From Galdieria partita (taxonomy: Eukaryota; Rhodophyta; Bangiophyceae; Galdieriales; Galdieriaceae): DNA of 64,000 nucleotides. Each line of letters begins with the position of its first letter. Within the stretch, counting starts at the first letter, position 1. The stretch is taken from NCBI GenBank assembly GCA_025991245.1, contig BQMJ01000032.1:124001-188000 (forward strand). The letters are read 5' to 3'. Both the position numbers and the translations under genes were made by a program. Positions 51,864-63,133 of the stretch are shown piece after piece. The notes beneath the pieces are model-generated. The model saw only the letters and a program-made list of their open reading frames with translations. It was not told the DNA's origin and ran no database searches.

Positions 51864-53196
51864 AAGGCGAAGCTTTGAAATAGGAAAGAATGTCACCTTT
51901 TCTAGCTATTTTGGGTTGGTTATGTAGTTGTTGGGTTGACTGTTTATCATCATCCTCACAGGATTCCTTTGGGTTGTTGTTAAGCCATTTTTGTAAAAAG
52001 GCTCTTTTGACTTGTGTTCCTGCCAATAAATGATCAAAGGGATGTTTTGGTTGTCTTTTGGAAGAAGAAAATGATACAGTTGGAATGACTTGTTTGGGTC
52101 TCAACCAAGCAATGAAATGATACAATTCCTCATAATTGCTATGTTCACTATACGGTATTCCATATACAGATAGCCTGGAATGATCCTTTTCTTGCAAATA
52201 TTCTCGATTATTTCCTTGCCAAGTCCAACCAGTCGGTATACAAGCGACAACTCTTTGTAATAAGCCATGTTGAGAGGAATTCACTTTGTTCCTATAATAA
52301 TTGGCCATGTATAACATGTCTTCTAAAGCTTCAAAATTCGGAAGCAATCTACCCGGCACATTCTCTGCAACTCTATTCCATCCCACCAACCAAATAGGAC
52401 TCGCACAAGGTTCCGTCGTGAACGAGTCATTCAATAGACAGCTGTCCCAATATTCTAAGCACTGTAAAACTTTCCATTTGTCAGGACTCGCATAAATACG
52501 ATATCCCTTTTGAATAAGAGCATCCATGATACGTTCCTTTCCAATCCCATAAGTGGCTATCAAATACAAAGTATGTCTACTTGTGCAATGAATTTCATTG
52601 GAATGAGAATCTCTGCCTATACTATTCTGTATGATATCAACGATGCGTTGAATGGTCTTTTCCTGACAAGGAAATCGATATCTACGGTGACAATAAGTAG
52701 TATCTAAATAAACAGCATCCAAACAGATATTGTTCAATACTATTAGCCAAAACTCAATATCTTTTTGTCTCTATATAGAATACCACAACTTACTTTTCCA
52801 TTCTTCTTTCAAGTCTGGTGTATACCTCATATCACCTGTATGCAAATAGTTACTTCCTTCTGGAGTTTGAAACAATATCATTACGGAGCCTGGACAATGA
52901 TTAGCGTCAAGAAAAGTTACTTGTACATGCTCTACTAGAAAAGGTTCGTTGTTATGTTTAGCTACAATCCATTGGGGATCCACCAAAGTTATTCTTTCCA
53001 ATAAACGAGCAGTAATGGGAGAACAATAAATGAGTCCTTGTTGAAAGTTGGGGCCAAGTCCTCGATAGTGGTCATAATGCCAATGAGTCAGAAAAAAGGC
53101 AGTTACTTGAGTTGGCAACTTGATAAAATAGTCCACTAGAAAACGTGTATGAGGTATTTGATGAGAAGTTGGAATATTGTTCCAGTCTTGCGTCAT
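51853..53196 (-). CDS. SNM1/PSO2-type beta-CASP DNA repair nuclease
   Basis: Two exons, 52794-53196 and 51853-52739, give 429 aa. The metallo-beta-lactamase motifs are 'FFLTHWHYDHYRGLG' (HxHxDH), 'VTFLDANHCPGSVMILF' and 'YLHTGDMRYT'. The beta-CASP part shows 'VYLDTTYC', 'LYLIATYGIGKERIMDALI' and 'GIPYSEHSNYEELYHFIAWL'. SNM1 proteins are 5'-3' exonucleases for interstrand crosslink repair or telomere processing. The protein starts directly with 'IPHTRFLVDYFIK', lacking the N-terminal UBZ extension of SNM1A. The C-terminus 'KGDILSYFKASPF' is vaguely PIP-box-like. The last 11 bp of coding sequence overlap the PUF gene's end. It is head-to-head with the USP gene (83 bp between ATGs). Confidence 0.93.
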
Positions 53197-53279
53197 TCCA
53201 ACATATGCTCAGCAACAAAAGTCTGTTGGGGGAATTCATAGCGATGCAGTGGTCGACATTCTTCTCTTCCTTTTAAGAA

Positions 53280-54988
53280 ATGTCGAAGAGGTCCAAAGGT
53301 AAACAGAAAAAGTGCCGTCAACCTAACAAGAAAAGAAATAAAAATACTCAACCATCCAAGCCTAAACAAACAACTTGTGCGGAACCCAATCAACAGAACA
53401 ACTCGTCTTGTCTATATAGTGAAAACGAAAGAAAGGTACGATTGACGGAAATAGTTGCTGAAGAATGGAAAGGAAATGTGATAACACCCAAAGGTTTGAA
53501 GAATTTGGGTAATACTTGGTAAGTATAGTTATTCATAGTCGTTTGAAGTTGGTATATGACCCCATCTTTTAGTTTTCTCAATGCAGTACTACAGAATATT
53601 GCACGATTACCTGCCCTTCGAAGTTATTTCTTAGGTCAACCCATCACAAGTGGTGAACATGGTGTGACTTTATCTTTGAGAGTATTCTTTCATACTATGT
53701 GGTTGTTACAAGACTGCAACGTATTTCGACCCAACAAGTTATTGGACCACTTGGGAAAATATTCCAGTCGTTTCCGTGGTTATGAACAACAAGACGCTCA
53801 TGAAGCCTTGAGAATATTGATGGAGTCTTTAATCGAAGAGTCTACTAGTATAGTAGATAACTCTAGTGACTGTAGTAGTAACAGTAACTCTGAGTCTTGG
53901 ATAGAAAAAGTATTTTTAGGAAAGTTGCAAAGTTGTGTGGAATGTGAACAATGTCATTCGGTTTCAAAGGTTGAAGAACCTTTTCTAGATATTTCGTTAT
54001 CTTTGGAATCACAAGACTCTAATGAAACTTGTGCTGTTGCAGGAGGTTGTTATGCAACTAGAAATCAGATCTTTTGTGAGAAGAACAACAATCCAGTAAA
54101 GAATGAGAGTCTTTCTTCGGCAAAAGACAATGAAATAGAACGACAAGTCAATGATGGAGAAGCGAATAGTGCCGAAATGGTTTCCTTGTTTGAAGACAAT
54201 ATTCAGTTGTCTAGGTTAGAAGAAGATGTCGACCAAATGACTTTAGGTTTAGACTCTCTATTTAAAGAATCGAATGTAGAATGGAGTGATTATGTGAGTA
54301 GTAATTGTTCGGATTCCATTGGAGAAAAAGGTAAGTTGTTCAAGAGCAATGGAATATTTTTTGATTATTTATTCTTATTGTAGATGTTCGTTTTTCTAAT
54401 CGAACAAGCCACTCTATTTATCCATCTACCACACTTTATGCAAGTATTCAAGACAGTTTGGAAGCATTTCTTTCTCCAGAAATATTGCAAGGAGAGAATG
54501 CTTACTATTGTGAGTCTTGTAATCGAGAGCAAAATGGGTCCATCAAAAAACTTTATGGAAAAGATTCCGTTTCTTCTCAACAACAGAGATATATTCGAAC
54601 CAAAGCAAAGAAACGCTTTTTATTTCGGAAACTTGGTCGAGTTGTTATTTTTCATTTGAAGAGATTTCGACAAGTTGGTTTTCACTTTGAAAAGGTTTCA
54701 GGTAAAATATCATTTCCACTGGAATGGAATCTCTCCAGTTATTATACACAAGAGCAAGGAGAAGATGATTCTCCAGAAAGTGATGATTATTATTTGTCAG
54801 GAATAGTTGTTCATCAGGGTTCTTTAGAATGGGGTCATTATATTGCATATATACGTGCAAGTTGTTCACCACAAGAGCATCGTTGGTATTATTGTAGTGA
54901 TGAACATGTAACGTTGGTGGAAGATGAAGCAGAAATCTTGAAGAGTGAAGCTTATCTTTTGTTTTACTGTAAAAAACAACGACAATAG
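53280..54988 (+). CDS. Ubiquitin-specific protease (USP16/45-like)
   Basis: Three exons, 53280-53518, 53573-54330 and 54384-54988, give 533 aa. The catalytic Cys box spans the first intron: 'GLKNLGNTW' before it becomes 'GLKNLGNTCFLNAVLQNI' after splicing, which fixes the junction. Other USP motifs are 'YEQQDAHEALRILMESL' (QQDAHE), zinc-binding 'CVECEQCHSVSK' with 'YYCESCNREQ', 'RVVIFHLKRFRQ', and the His box 'VVHQGSLEWGHYIAYIRA' with 'WYYCSDEHVTLV'. A long acidic Ser/Asn-rich insertion (residues ~170-340) separates the two halves of the catalytic domain, as in USP16/USP45. It removes ubiquitin from substrates. The N-terminal extension is very basic ('KRSKGKQKK'). The stop is 9 bp from the DNMT3-type gene's stop. 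Confidence 0.93.
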
Positions 54989-54997
54989 TAAATATCT

Positions 54998-56745
54998 TTA
55001 TCCATGGGTGGAATGAGTTACTATACTATCCAATAGAAAACTACAAAATGCTTCAATCACTGGAACACAAAAACTATTTCCCAATAACTTCCAACGAGTA
55101 CGAAAACTTTGTGCATCACTTGAACATTGCACACACTCCGTATAATGATCGGGAAATCTAAGTTGCACAACCGATGATATGAATAGATTAGAATATATCA
55201 TTTTATGACTTACCCTAATATTCTTTCTGCTTCTATAATATTCAATCCTCTCTTTTCTTGGTCATTATACCAAACAGTATTGAAACGATTATCAAAAGCT
55301 CGAGGTGCATAATTATTGGTTGTGATAGTATAAGCTTTAGGATATTGTGCTCTAGCATGATCCACTAGAATATCTTGTAAGTAACAATTAGGTTTTTCTT
55401 CAAGTGTCCAAATTCTTTTAGCATTTGGAATATTTGTCCAATAATAACGATATCGTATACCCGCTGAGAATCTCGCTGCATCCACTAAAATAGGCTCCAC
55501 TCCTAAAGCATTCGTAATGATTTGCTTATCATAAGCATTCATGGAGGCCACATTTTCTAATAAAAAGTATCGAGGCTTCCATTCCTTTAATAAACGTACA
55601 TATTCAAAGAATAAGGAACTGGGACCTGATTGAATTCCTTGCTGACGACCCAAACGGGATAGGCTTTGACATGGACTTCCACCAATCATCAAGTCAACAC
55701 CTTCAGGAATATCTCTTTTGCATACTTGCCTAATATCACCTAAAGCAATAATATCTGGAAAACGAGTATGAGCCACTTGCATTGCATGTGCATCAATTTC
55801 GGAAGCATAATAACGAACATGAACGACTCCTAATCTTTGTAAAGCCAAGCGAGCTGCAGCTATTCCATCAAAAGCACTAAATACTATCATCTGAGGAGTA
55901 AATTCAGTTGTGTTTCGATAACCAACTGATTGAGATATTTGAGAAAAGATGTACTTGAAGGAATGCTCATGATGACTCTTAGGATGGAGTGATTGATCTT
56001 TGTGGTTGTGTGAGAAATGTTCCAATGATTTCTCATTCAACCAATTCCAACTCGATATTTGATATTGAATATTGTGAAAAGAAGTTTGTAAAACACAATT
56101 GTCTTTCGCTGTAGATGATGATAATAACAACAAAGAATGATCACGACGACTTGTGGACTGTTGTTGTTGCTCACAAGAAGCACATAACCAAATATCTTTT
56201 AAATTGTTCTGATCCAAAGGTGGACAGACACAAGCAAAATGTAAAGTGATAGGACACTTCTCACAACATATCAAAGTATCTCCCAACCAATCATTTTCTT
56301 CATCATCCGAACAACAACTTTCTGAGGAAGAATCCGATAAAGCACTTCTATTATGGGATGTTCTCTTTTTGGTTGGTTCTTTTAAGGACACAGAAGTGGA
56401 TAATATATCCTTCCAATATTTTTGCCAACCTCCTTTAGGTGCTGCACAACTATCACAGTCATAATAAGAACCATCAGGTCCTGCCTTCCGAATCCAACGA
56501 GTGGATAGATGAGAAATATTCTTTTTGGCTATTCTATATGTTTGTTCATAAGATGGATAAGAGTTGTCTTTTCTATTCGGTTGCCAAGTCTCATCATAGT
56601 CCTTGTCTGAATCACTTGGCTGACTATCCGTTGAAGTGTGTATAGATAGTCTTCTATTGGGTTCCTTGTTCCATACAGGACTCGATGAATAGATCAAGTC
56701 TTTGATAGATATGGGAGATATGGAACTATTTGTATAAGTAGTCAT
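54998..56745 (-). CDS. DNMT3-type DNA (cytosine-5) methyltransferase with PHD finger
   Basis: Two exons, 55214-56745 and 54998-55157, give 563 aa. Residues 100-210 contain Cys-rich segments: 'YYDCDSCAAPKGGWQKYW', then a PHD finger 'LICCEKCPITLHFACVCPPL' with 'IWLCASC'. The catalytic domain starts 'MIVFSAFDGIAAARLALQRL' (motif I) and continues 'ASEIDAHAMQV', 'GDIRQV', 'MIGGSPCQSLSRLGRQQG' (motif IV, catalytic Cys), 'RYFLLENVASM' (motif VI, ENV), 'AGIRYRYYWTNIP' (motif VIII) and, after splicing, 'ERILGFPDHYTE' and 'RWKLLGNSFCVPVIEAF' (motifs IX-X). The compact target-recognition region and motif order fit DNMT3/DRM-like rather than DNMT1 enzymes. The order is not rearranged as in DRM. All catalytic motifs are intact, so activity is likely. 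Confidence 0.9.
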
Positions 56746-56874
56746 GTCACTAGTCGTGACTCTCTTTCATCTGGACCCTTCAACAACAACCATTCGACCA
56801 TCGAAATCCATCCATAATCTCTCTTCCATCTCTATGAAAAAGCACAAATGGACATTCAAAGTTCCCATAACTAC

Positions 56875-59430
56875 TCATGAGATGACCCATTCCATTCCAT
56901 CCTTACCATTTCGACTATATATAATCCATTGATTACAAATAAACTCTCGTCGCCAAGTTTCTATAGAAGATGCAGGTTGTACAATAACACTTTTCAAATA
57001 CCAAGAAGGAAATAGTCCACTTCCTTGATGACCAACTCTTATTTTGTTGGGTATTTGTAAAATATCAGGAACAGAAACCACAAAAGTGTCTTGTCCTCGA
57101 CGACAAAAGTGGGAACCATCAGAATTAGAAAAGAGGATTCGTTCGGTACAATTTCCATTTTCATCCAACAATTGAATCCATACAGAAGAATCGGTTCCTG
57201 CTCCCCAACAATCGCCTGTTTGGAAAGTAATCATCCAAGGTTTCGTACCAGTTGTTGAAAGACTTGTCTCATTTTCATTCTGAATAGATACGAATGATGA
57301 TGATGGAAAGATAGAAGAGACTCCAGTAGAATTCCAAATATTATGGAGTGATTGATGAGCCAACCTCCACAAAGATAGAGGAGTTCTTCTCATCACAAGT
57401 TCAGCTGCTTCTCTCCAATCTAAATTTTCCAATTGTCGAAATAATTGTATGGAATGAGTATTTGTTGAGGAATTGCGGTAGGAATGAAAAGGAGAAATCA
57501 GTCTTTTGTTCCAGTAATCGATATTAGGTTGAATGACAAAAGAATTTCCACTCCGAGTCCAAGTATGAAAACTTTCATCCTATGATTGCTTTAATACATC
57601 CATGGGTTGATTGATTTCTTATTTACCTGCAAAATAGCTTTGAATGTTAGCCACAATCTAAGCCAACCACTATTATGACTATAATTATTGGAAAAAGAAT
57701 TCGAATCAACTATTCCATTCTTATGAATAGGAATCCAATACTCTTTGGGTTGAATATCGCCATAATGATCGATACAAATATAAGCACGACCCAACAAGGC
57801 TTCTTTGGCAAAAGGGTCTTGATCCATTACAGTCAGAGTTAAATATTCTTCTTGAATATGACAAACTGGAAACTCTGTAAATGCATTCCATACAGGACAT
57901 AATTCATTTCTTATACTTGTGAATGAGACCTTATGAGAACCCCATTCCAATACACAACGGACATCAGTTACAAAATGATCAGGATTGTCCATATGATGCA
58001 ATTGATAAGCTTCCAATAGATGAATTTGTATCCATCCTTGTACACAAGATTCTTCAGAATCAGATAAATTGTTTTCTGTCCTAGGATGAGTATTATTCAT
58101 TTTAGGTTTTGTTCTATTCTGTTCCAATGCAGTGGAATCCCAAAGCTTTTCATAAGAATATTTCAAATGAACGGAAGCAATCGAATGAGTTTGTAAACTA
58201 AGTGAGGATGGATTATTCCATCTGGAAGCGGTTAAAGGCAACCAAATATCCATATTCTTATCTACAGCATCTTTACATACTTCCAGTGGTAACCAACCAG
58301 AACCCATCAAGACATCTTGTCCTAAAGAGTCCACCAACTACAATCACTTCTATATTCAAAACATCGTTATCAATCTAATCACAATATTACCTGAAATAGT
58401 CCTTGTGGAGTATGATAGAGTCGAACATTGATCCATTGCATACATTCAGTGGATATCAAAAATTCAAACTTTTCTTCAAAGATGGGTTCGTTGGTTCGAT
58501 AACTCTTATGAGTAGTCATCACTTGACTTCCTAAATGAATCGTTATCGATGGATTCCATTCCGAATAGCTTGTAAATATATCTTTCGATGTCGATATGTG
58601 GGCACTTAGTATACGTAGAGTTAATACTCCATCAGTACCAGGTGGATAACTAGCATTGTCCTTCATAGTATAAAAATGATTCCATAGAGTTGAAGAAAGG
58701 CTACGTTGACTTGAAGATGGTTGAATAGGCACATAAATCTTGTGAGGAAATAACATTCTTTCAAATGCTTTGACTGTTAAGAGTTGATAAAGCCAAGAAC
58801 GAAATGCTGGAATATCCATCAAATCTATACCGCTTGCCATTGGCACAATCTCCAAATGGACTTTGGGTTGCTCTACAAAAGAAAACTGTAAACTTTCAAT
58901 ACCCCACAAACAATCACTCAATCCCAATTCCTTGTATAGTGAGTGAATCATGATTCCCAGTTCATATATTTATTATACTTACCAATCGTAATTTGGCATG
59001 AATATTTATCTTTCTCACACTTAAAAGAGGAGGCTTTATACCAAATAGAGTTGCTGTGACTCGAACTTCACTACTGCGAGCCATCCAATCGATATCTGCG
59101 TCTAATAGGATCGTCTCTGCAGAACAAGTTCGAAAACATTTGAGATTGTGAAGTTCAGGTGCGTGTCTTCCAAGTGTTAAATGGGTAACTGTAACATCTT
59201 TTAGGAATGAAGGCTGATGTTTCCTTACCAACTGTTGTAATTCATCCAACAACAGGTCTGACCACGTCGTCTCCAACTTTTCCCACAGTTTGCCGATAAT
59301 TCTATTTAACCACAACGCAGATTCCATACTTTCATATAAAGGAGACTGTAAAGAGTCAAATGGTCCCTTTCTTTCTGATAAAACATTCTTTCTGTGGTTC
59401 CAATTGGATAGAAAATAGAATAGTGCAACA
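56875..59430 (-). CDS. Extended-synaptotagmin-like protein with C-terminal PLAT domain (SMP-C2-C2-PLAT), 5' end unresolved
   Basis: Exons 58983-59430, 58391-58930, 57627-58337 and 56875-57579 join in frame (about 800 aa). Exon 1 begins inside a hydrophobic segment ('VALFYFLSN'), so one or more 5' exons carrying the membrane hairpin and start codon lie between 59431 and about 59650. The SMP lipid-transfer domain starts 'ESALWLNRIIGKLWEKLE' and ends 'SGIDLMDIPAFRSWL'. Two C2 domains follow ('GVLTLRILSAHISTSK', 'GWIQIHLLEAYQLHHMD'). The last exon holds a PLAT/LH2 domain: 'WMITFQTGDCWGAGTDSSVW' and 'IPNKIRVGHQGSGLFPSWYL'. E-Syts/tricalbins tether ER to plasma membrane and move lipids. C2A lacks the usual Asp ligands. 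PLAT at this position is unusual. Confidence 0.78.
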
Positions 59431-59619
59431 CTAAAGGAACAGAGAATTCACATATGAGAAAAAGACACATTTGACTTTTTACTTACCAAGAAAAAGTAAA
59501 TATACCTGATAAGAAACCCTTTTTGAAATTGAAATGAATATAAACTACACAAAGACTTGACTTACCAACCAAAAAGGATCGCTATTCCACATCAAAAGCA
59601 ATTCGCCAATCACACATCC

Positions 59620-60499
59620 ATGTTTGTGAAATGCCTATCTTTGTTAGTCGTATGGAAACCGGTGGTGACTTGTGTAAAGACTTGTAGAGTATCTCCACTA
59701 GTGCCTATAAAAGTATCCAAATTGCAATCTATTTTGATGGATACAAATAGTAGTTCTGAAGATAGTGATGTAGAACTTGTTTCTTGTCCATCCGGTGTTG
59801 GCAAAGATGTCAACTCCTCTAGTAGAAGAAAGGAACTCAACGCATTGACGAAAGAAGACTTATCTTTGGAACAAAGCTCATCAACAACAATATTAGATGA
59901 TGAAAAGCCCTCAATACTCTTAATATTGACTGGTATACCAGGTTCTGGAAAGACTAGTTTTGCCAAGAAACTGGAAGCCAAAGGATGGTATGCATATTAT
60001 TTCGAATATGCTCTTTCAAAGAGTTGAGAATATTTTCAAAAAAAAGGTGTAGAGTTTGTCAAGATGAGCTTTTAACTCGTCAACAATGCGAAAATTATGC
60101 TATAACACAGCTCTTGCAAGGTAAACCTATCGTCATTGATAGATGCAACGTCACAAAGGAACAGAGAGCAATATGGATAAGTATGTGAAATGGTGGATGC
60201 TTTACAAATTAACAACAATTCTTTTAGAACTGGCAAAGAACGCAAATGCAGTTGTAGGTTGTCTTGTTTTTACAACACCTTTACATATTTGTGTTTCTAG
60301 AGTAGCTCAAAGAAGTGAACATCCCAACTTGAAAGGCAACGACCCAAAAACTGAAAGCGTTATCTTCCAATTCGCAAAGGATTTTTGTGCTCCAACAGCT
60401 GAAGAAGGAATCGACTTTTGTCGTCGTATACAAACTGAACAAGATGAATATCGTATATTACAACAACTCGAGAAAATATTGAATTCACAATCCTCTTAG
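59620..60499 (+). CDS. PNK-type P-loop kinase (AAA_33) protein
   Basis: Three exons, 59620-59987, 60047-60180 and 60228-60499, give 257 aa. The P-loop is 'LILTGIPGSGKTSFAKKLEA'. After the first intron it continues 'CRVCQDELLTRQQCEN', then 'GKPIVIDRCNVTKEQRAIW', 'VFTTPLHICVSRVAQRSEHP' and 'TAEEGIDF'. This is the kinase module of polynucleotide kinase 3'-phosphatase and of plant aprataxin-like proteins. No HAD phosphatase, FHA or HIT domain is visible, so it is a stand-alone kinase module. A role in 5'-end phosphorylation of DNA or RNA is plausible. The first 40 residues ('MFVKCLSLLVVWKPVV') may be a leader; an internal Met at 59737 is the alternative start. The stop codon region overlaps the next gene by 4 bp. 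Confidence 0.75.
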
Positions 60500-60993
60500 C
60501 ACTCTCCTCTATCAGTGGACCATTCCAATCTAGCCAGTTGATTCTGTAGTTTTTGTACAGTTTCTTCGATATATCTTAGTTGTGCGTTACTTTCAATCAG
60601 TTTCTTTCCACGTTTTTAAACACTTTAAAGCTTTAACCAGAAGGAACCTACCTTTTGTTGCTCTGGTTCAGTTCCCAATTGTTGAGCACGAACTTGCAAT
60701 TCGCTATGCAGTTTTAGTCGATAGTTTTCCAAAGTTTCTATTACTTCTATCAATTCTGCAGCTTTGGCTGCTTTATTGTCAAATTGAGGTCGTGCTTGTT
60801 TCTTGTAGTGGTCCAAAGAAGAGGGTAAAGCTTCCTTTTCAGGAAAAGGTAACTTGTCACAAGCATAATAACTACGATATAGTTTATGACAGTTGATATG
60901 GTGAGGTTCTGAAATCCTTGGTTTATGATAACCGCCTTTTCTAAGTTCTTCTCTACTCCACAACACTATGATTCCACTTGAAACCACAAACAT
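60496..60993 (-). CDS. Small coiled-coil protein with N-terminal hydrophobic segment, unknown
   Basis: Two exons, 60652-60993 and 60496-60603, give 149 aa. The 48-bp GT-AG intron is supported because it restores a continuous coiled coil ('LGTEPEQQKKLIESNAQLRY', 'IEETVQKLQNQLARLEW'). The N-terminus 'MFVVSSGIIVLWSREELRKG' looks like a membrane anchor or mitochondrial inner-membrane signal. A Cys/His/Tyr-rich patch follows ('EPHHINCHKLYRSYYACDKL'), then the long helix. I do not recognise the family; it resembles small mitochondrial assembly or complex-subunit proteins in layout only. Its stop shares 4 bp (TTAG/CTAA) with the end of the PNK-type kinase gene on the other strand. Confidence 0.6.
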
Positions 60994-61193
60994 AAGAAAT
61001 CCAAAGTTTGCATTTTGACAATTGTTTCGAATTTTATATGACTTTTGTAAATTGTAAAGTTAACTGTATATACTTGTTAAAGTTGACGTTTCGTACAAAT
61101 GTTCATTTCTGACGATTGACTGATAATATTTTATCCTGATCGACGTATACTCACGGATAAGAGATTTTCCAAATACTCAAGTCCTAAATAATA

Positions 61194-62882
61194 CTAATTC
61201 TCAGAAACAGAGCAAAACATGTTCATCATTTTCTTACTTTCTTGTAATGCTTGAACAGTACTTCTCAATTCATCGTTTTCTGTACAAAGTTCTTCCATTC
61301 TCTTTTGATAAGCCTCTTGTTGTATCTACCTCAAAGTTATCCAAAGCCTCCATTCATGGTCACATGTTATCTCACCTTTTTTCTTTGACGAGAACGTTCA
61401 GCACTTCTACGATTTTGCATAGCTCGATATGCTTTCCTTTCTTCTTCCGTCTTTCATACTTAGCCATCTCAAAAGAGAGAAAAGTGAAGACTTACCATTT
61501 CTGGATGTTTTCGTTTACGTCCTCGTCTCTTTACTGTTCTCGTTTCATGTTTCTCCAGAGATAAATGTTCATCGTCCAATATTGTATTATTATTGTTGTT
61601 GTTGTGGTTGCTGTTGGTATTATCTGAATGGCTTCCACTATAAGTAGACTGATTGCCTGAATACTCTCCACTCTTCCATTCTAATAATCCCTCTCTATCT
61701 GAACTAGAGTTGTTCGAAACAGACAAATGGTCACCTTCATCTCCCGTATTTTGAAAAGAGTCATAAACACTCGAATTCGCTTCTGTTTGTCGACTTCTTC
61801 TCTTTGGACTCTTTTCATTTCTATCTTGAGACAAAACATTCCAACTAGAGGTAAACTCTCGAATCCAATTAGGTGCATTATCCTTGATTGTATGAGAGCC
61901 AAGTAGAGAATGATTATCATGACTACTAGTTACCCAGTCAACTGGAGAAGAAACTAGAGAAGACTCTTCCATATGGAAACCAGTACTCCTCGGAGTAGTC
62001 CAAGCACGAGGTGTAGCTCCCGAACGTAAAGAGGAGAGACCTTTTGGAGTAAACAAATCTGGAAAATAATCAGTTAAACGAGCAAATAAATCGTCATTGT
62101 TATCCACTAAAGTATTTGGCTCATCTAATTTCTCCAAAGGTAACTTGGGACTTATTATACCAGTATTCTTGTTCATAGTAGAAGACGATACTTCACTATG
62201 AACCCTTATAGCCGAAGACTGATTACTGTCTTGTTTCATAGCACTACTAAGAGAACGAGGTGAACTCGGTTGACTTGTATTCGTTTGCGCCTGTTTAGAA
62301 CAACTTGATTGTTCTATAAGACTAGTATTACTTGTCCTGTCTCTTCATAAGGAATATAATTACGAGTATACAACTTGTGCGCACGAACCTTGGATGGGTC
62401 TCCGTTATTTTGGAGTCTTTTTTCACTACATGAACCAATTCTTTTGGGTCCTTTACTCCATTCTTCAAGGACTCCACTACAATGCACATTCTCTCAAGAG
62501 CTTCTGGTTTCTTTTGAGGATTCAAGCCACCCAACTCTATCATACGAAGCAAGGACTCTGTTTGTCCGTATATTTCCGGAATTCCATAGTCATAAAGAGT
62601 CTTATCGTCTTGAATCAAGTAAACAAGAATTGCAAACTACTACAGAAACAACATAAATACCTTGTAGTTCCATATTTCCAAAGTGAAATTGGAGTGTATC
62701 TATCAAGTGGAATTCTTCGGAAAGTTTCCTCTTTACGTCTCCTATAGTATCATATACGGAGACTTGTAGTTGTCGTCGTTGTCCATTTGGCAAGTCCTTT
62801 TATAGTCTTTATAAATAATCACTAAAATATGTCCTTTGCTTACCAACAGCAAGGGAAACGTTTCGTCAGAGTGTCGCATCAT
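61194..62882 (-). CDS. Ubiquitin-like domain / bZIP transcription factor fusion
   Basis: Six exons, 62844-62882, 62661-62796, 62389-62608, 61496-62342, 61376-61450 and 61194-61325, join in frame into 482 aa. Exons 1-3 code for a ubiquitin-like fold: 'FPLLLDLPNGQRRQLQVSVY', 'DTIGDVKRKLSEEFHL', 'LQFHFGNMELQDDKTLYDYG', then a helical region 'LGGLNPQKKPEALERM'. A long Ser/Asn-rich linker (exon 4) includes an Asn run and the basic 'TVKRRGRKRKHPEM'. Exons 5-6 give a bZIP: basic region 'MQNRRSAERSRQRKK' (N-x7-R) and zipper 'EELCTENDELRSTVQALQES' with leucines every 7 residues, then Met. Exon 4 is open upstream of its first Met and splices in phase with exon 3. Two separate genes are the main alternative. 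Confidence 0.7.
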
Positions 62883-63133
62883 ATCAAAGAGAAAGTCGTT
62901 CTCAATTCTCGAAAAAGAACTTCCATTTCCCTTGTTTGAGATTTTGTTTCTATTTTAGGAAACAATATGGGTCATGTTAGGCTCCATTTATCACTTCTTC
63001 TCTACAATACAAAGAATAATGGAAATCCAATGAATATATTTATAAAAAGATTGATATCAACAACTTGGACTTGTTTTCTAATTGAAACAACTTTTCATGG
63101 GCGCTTTGAGGTTTCTTTGACAATTTGAAAATA

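Noticed and set aside
59431-59660. A 5' exon for the SMP-C2-C2-PLAT gene, starting with an ATG near 59620 on the minus strand
   Set aside because: The candidate junction needs a 34-bp intron, shorter than any other seen here, and other joinings give conflicting frames, so the 5' end was left open.
61590-61620. Trinucleotide tract in the UBL-bZIP gene considered as a microsatellite
   Set aside because: It encodes an in-frame Asn run in the linker of a transcription factor, which is common low-complexity coding sequence.
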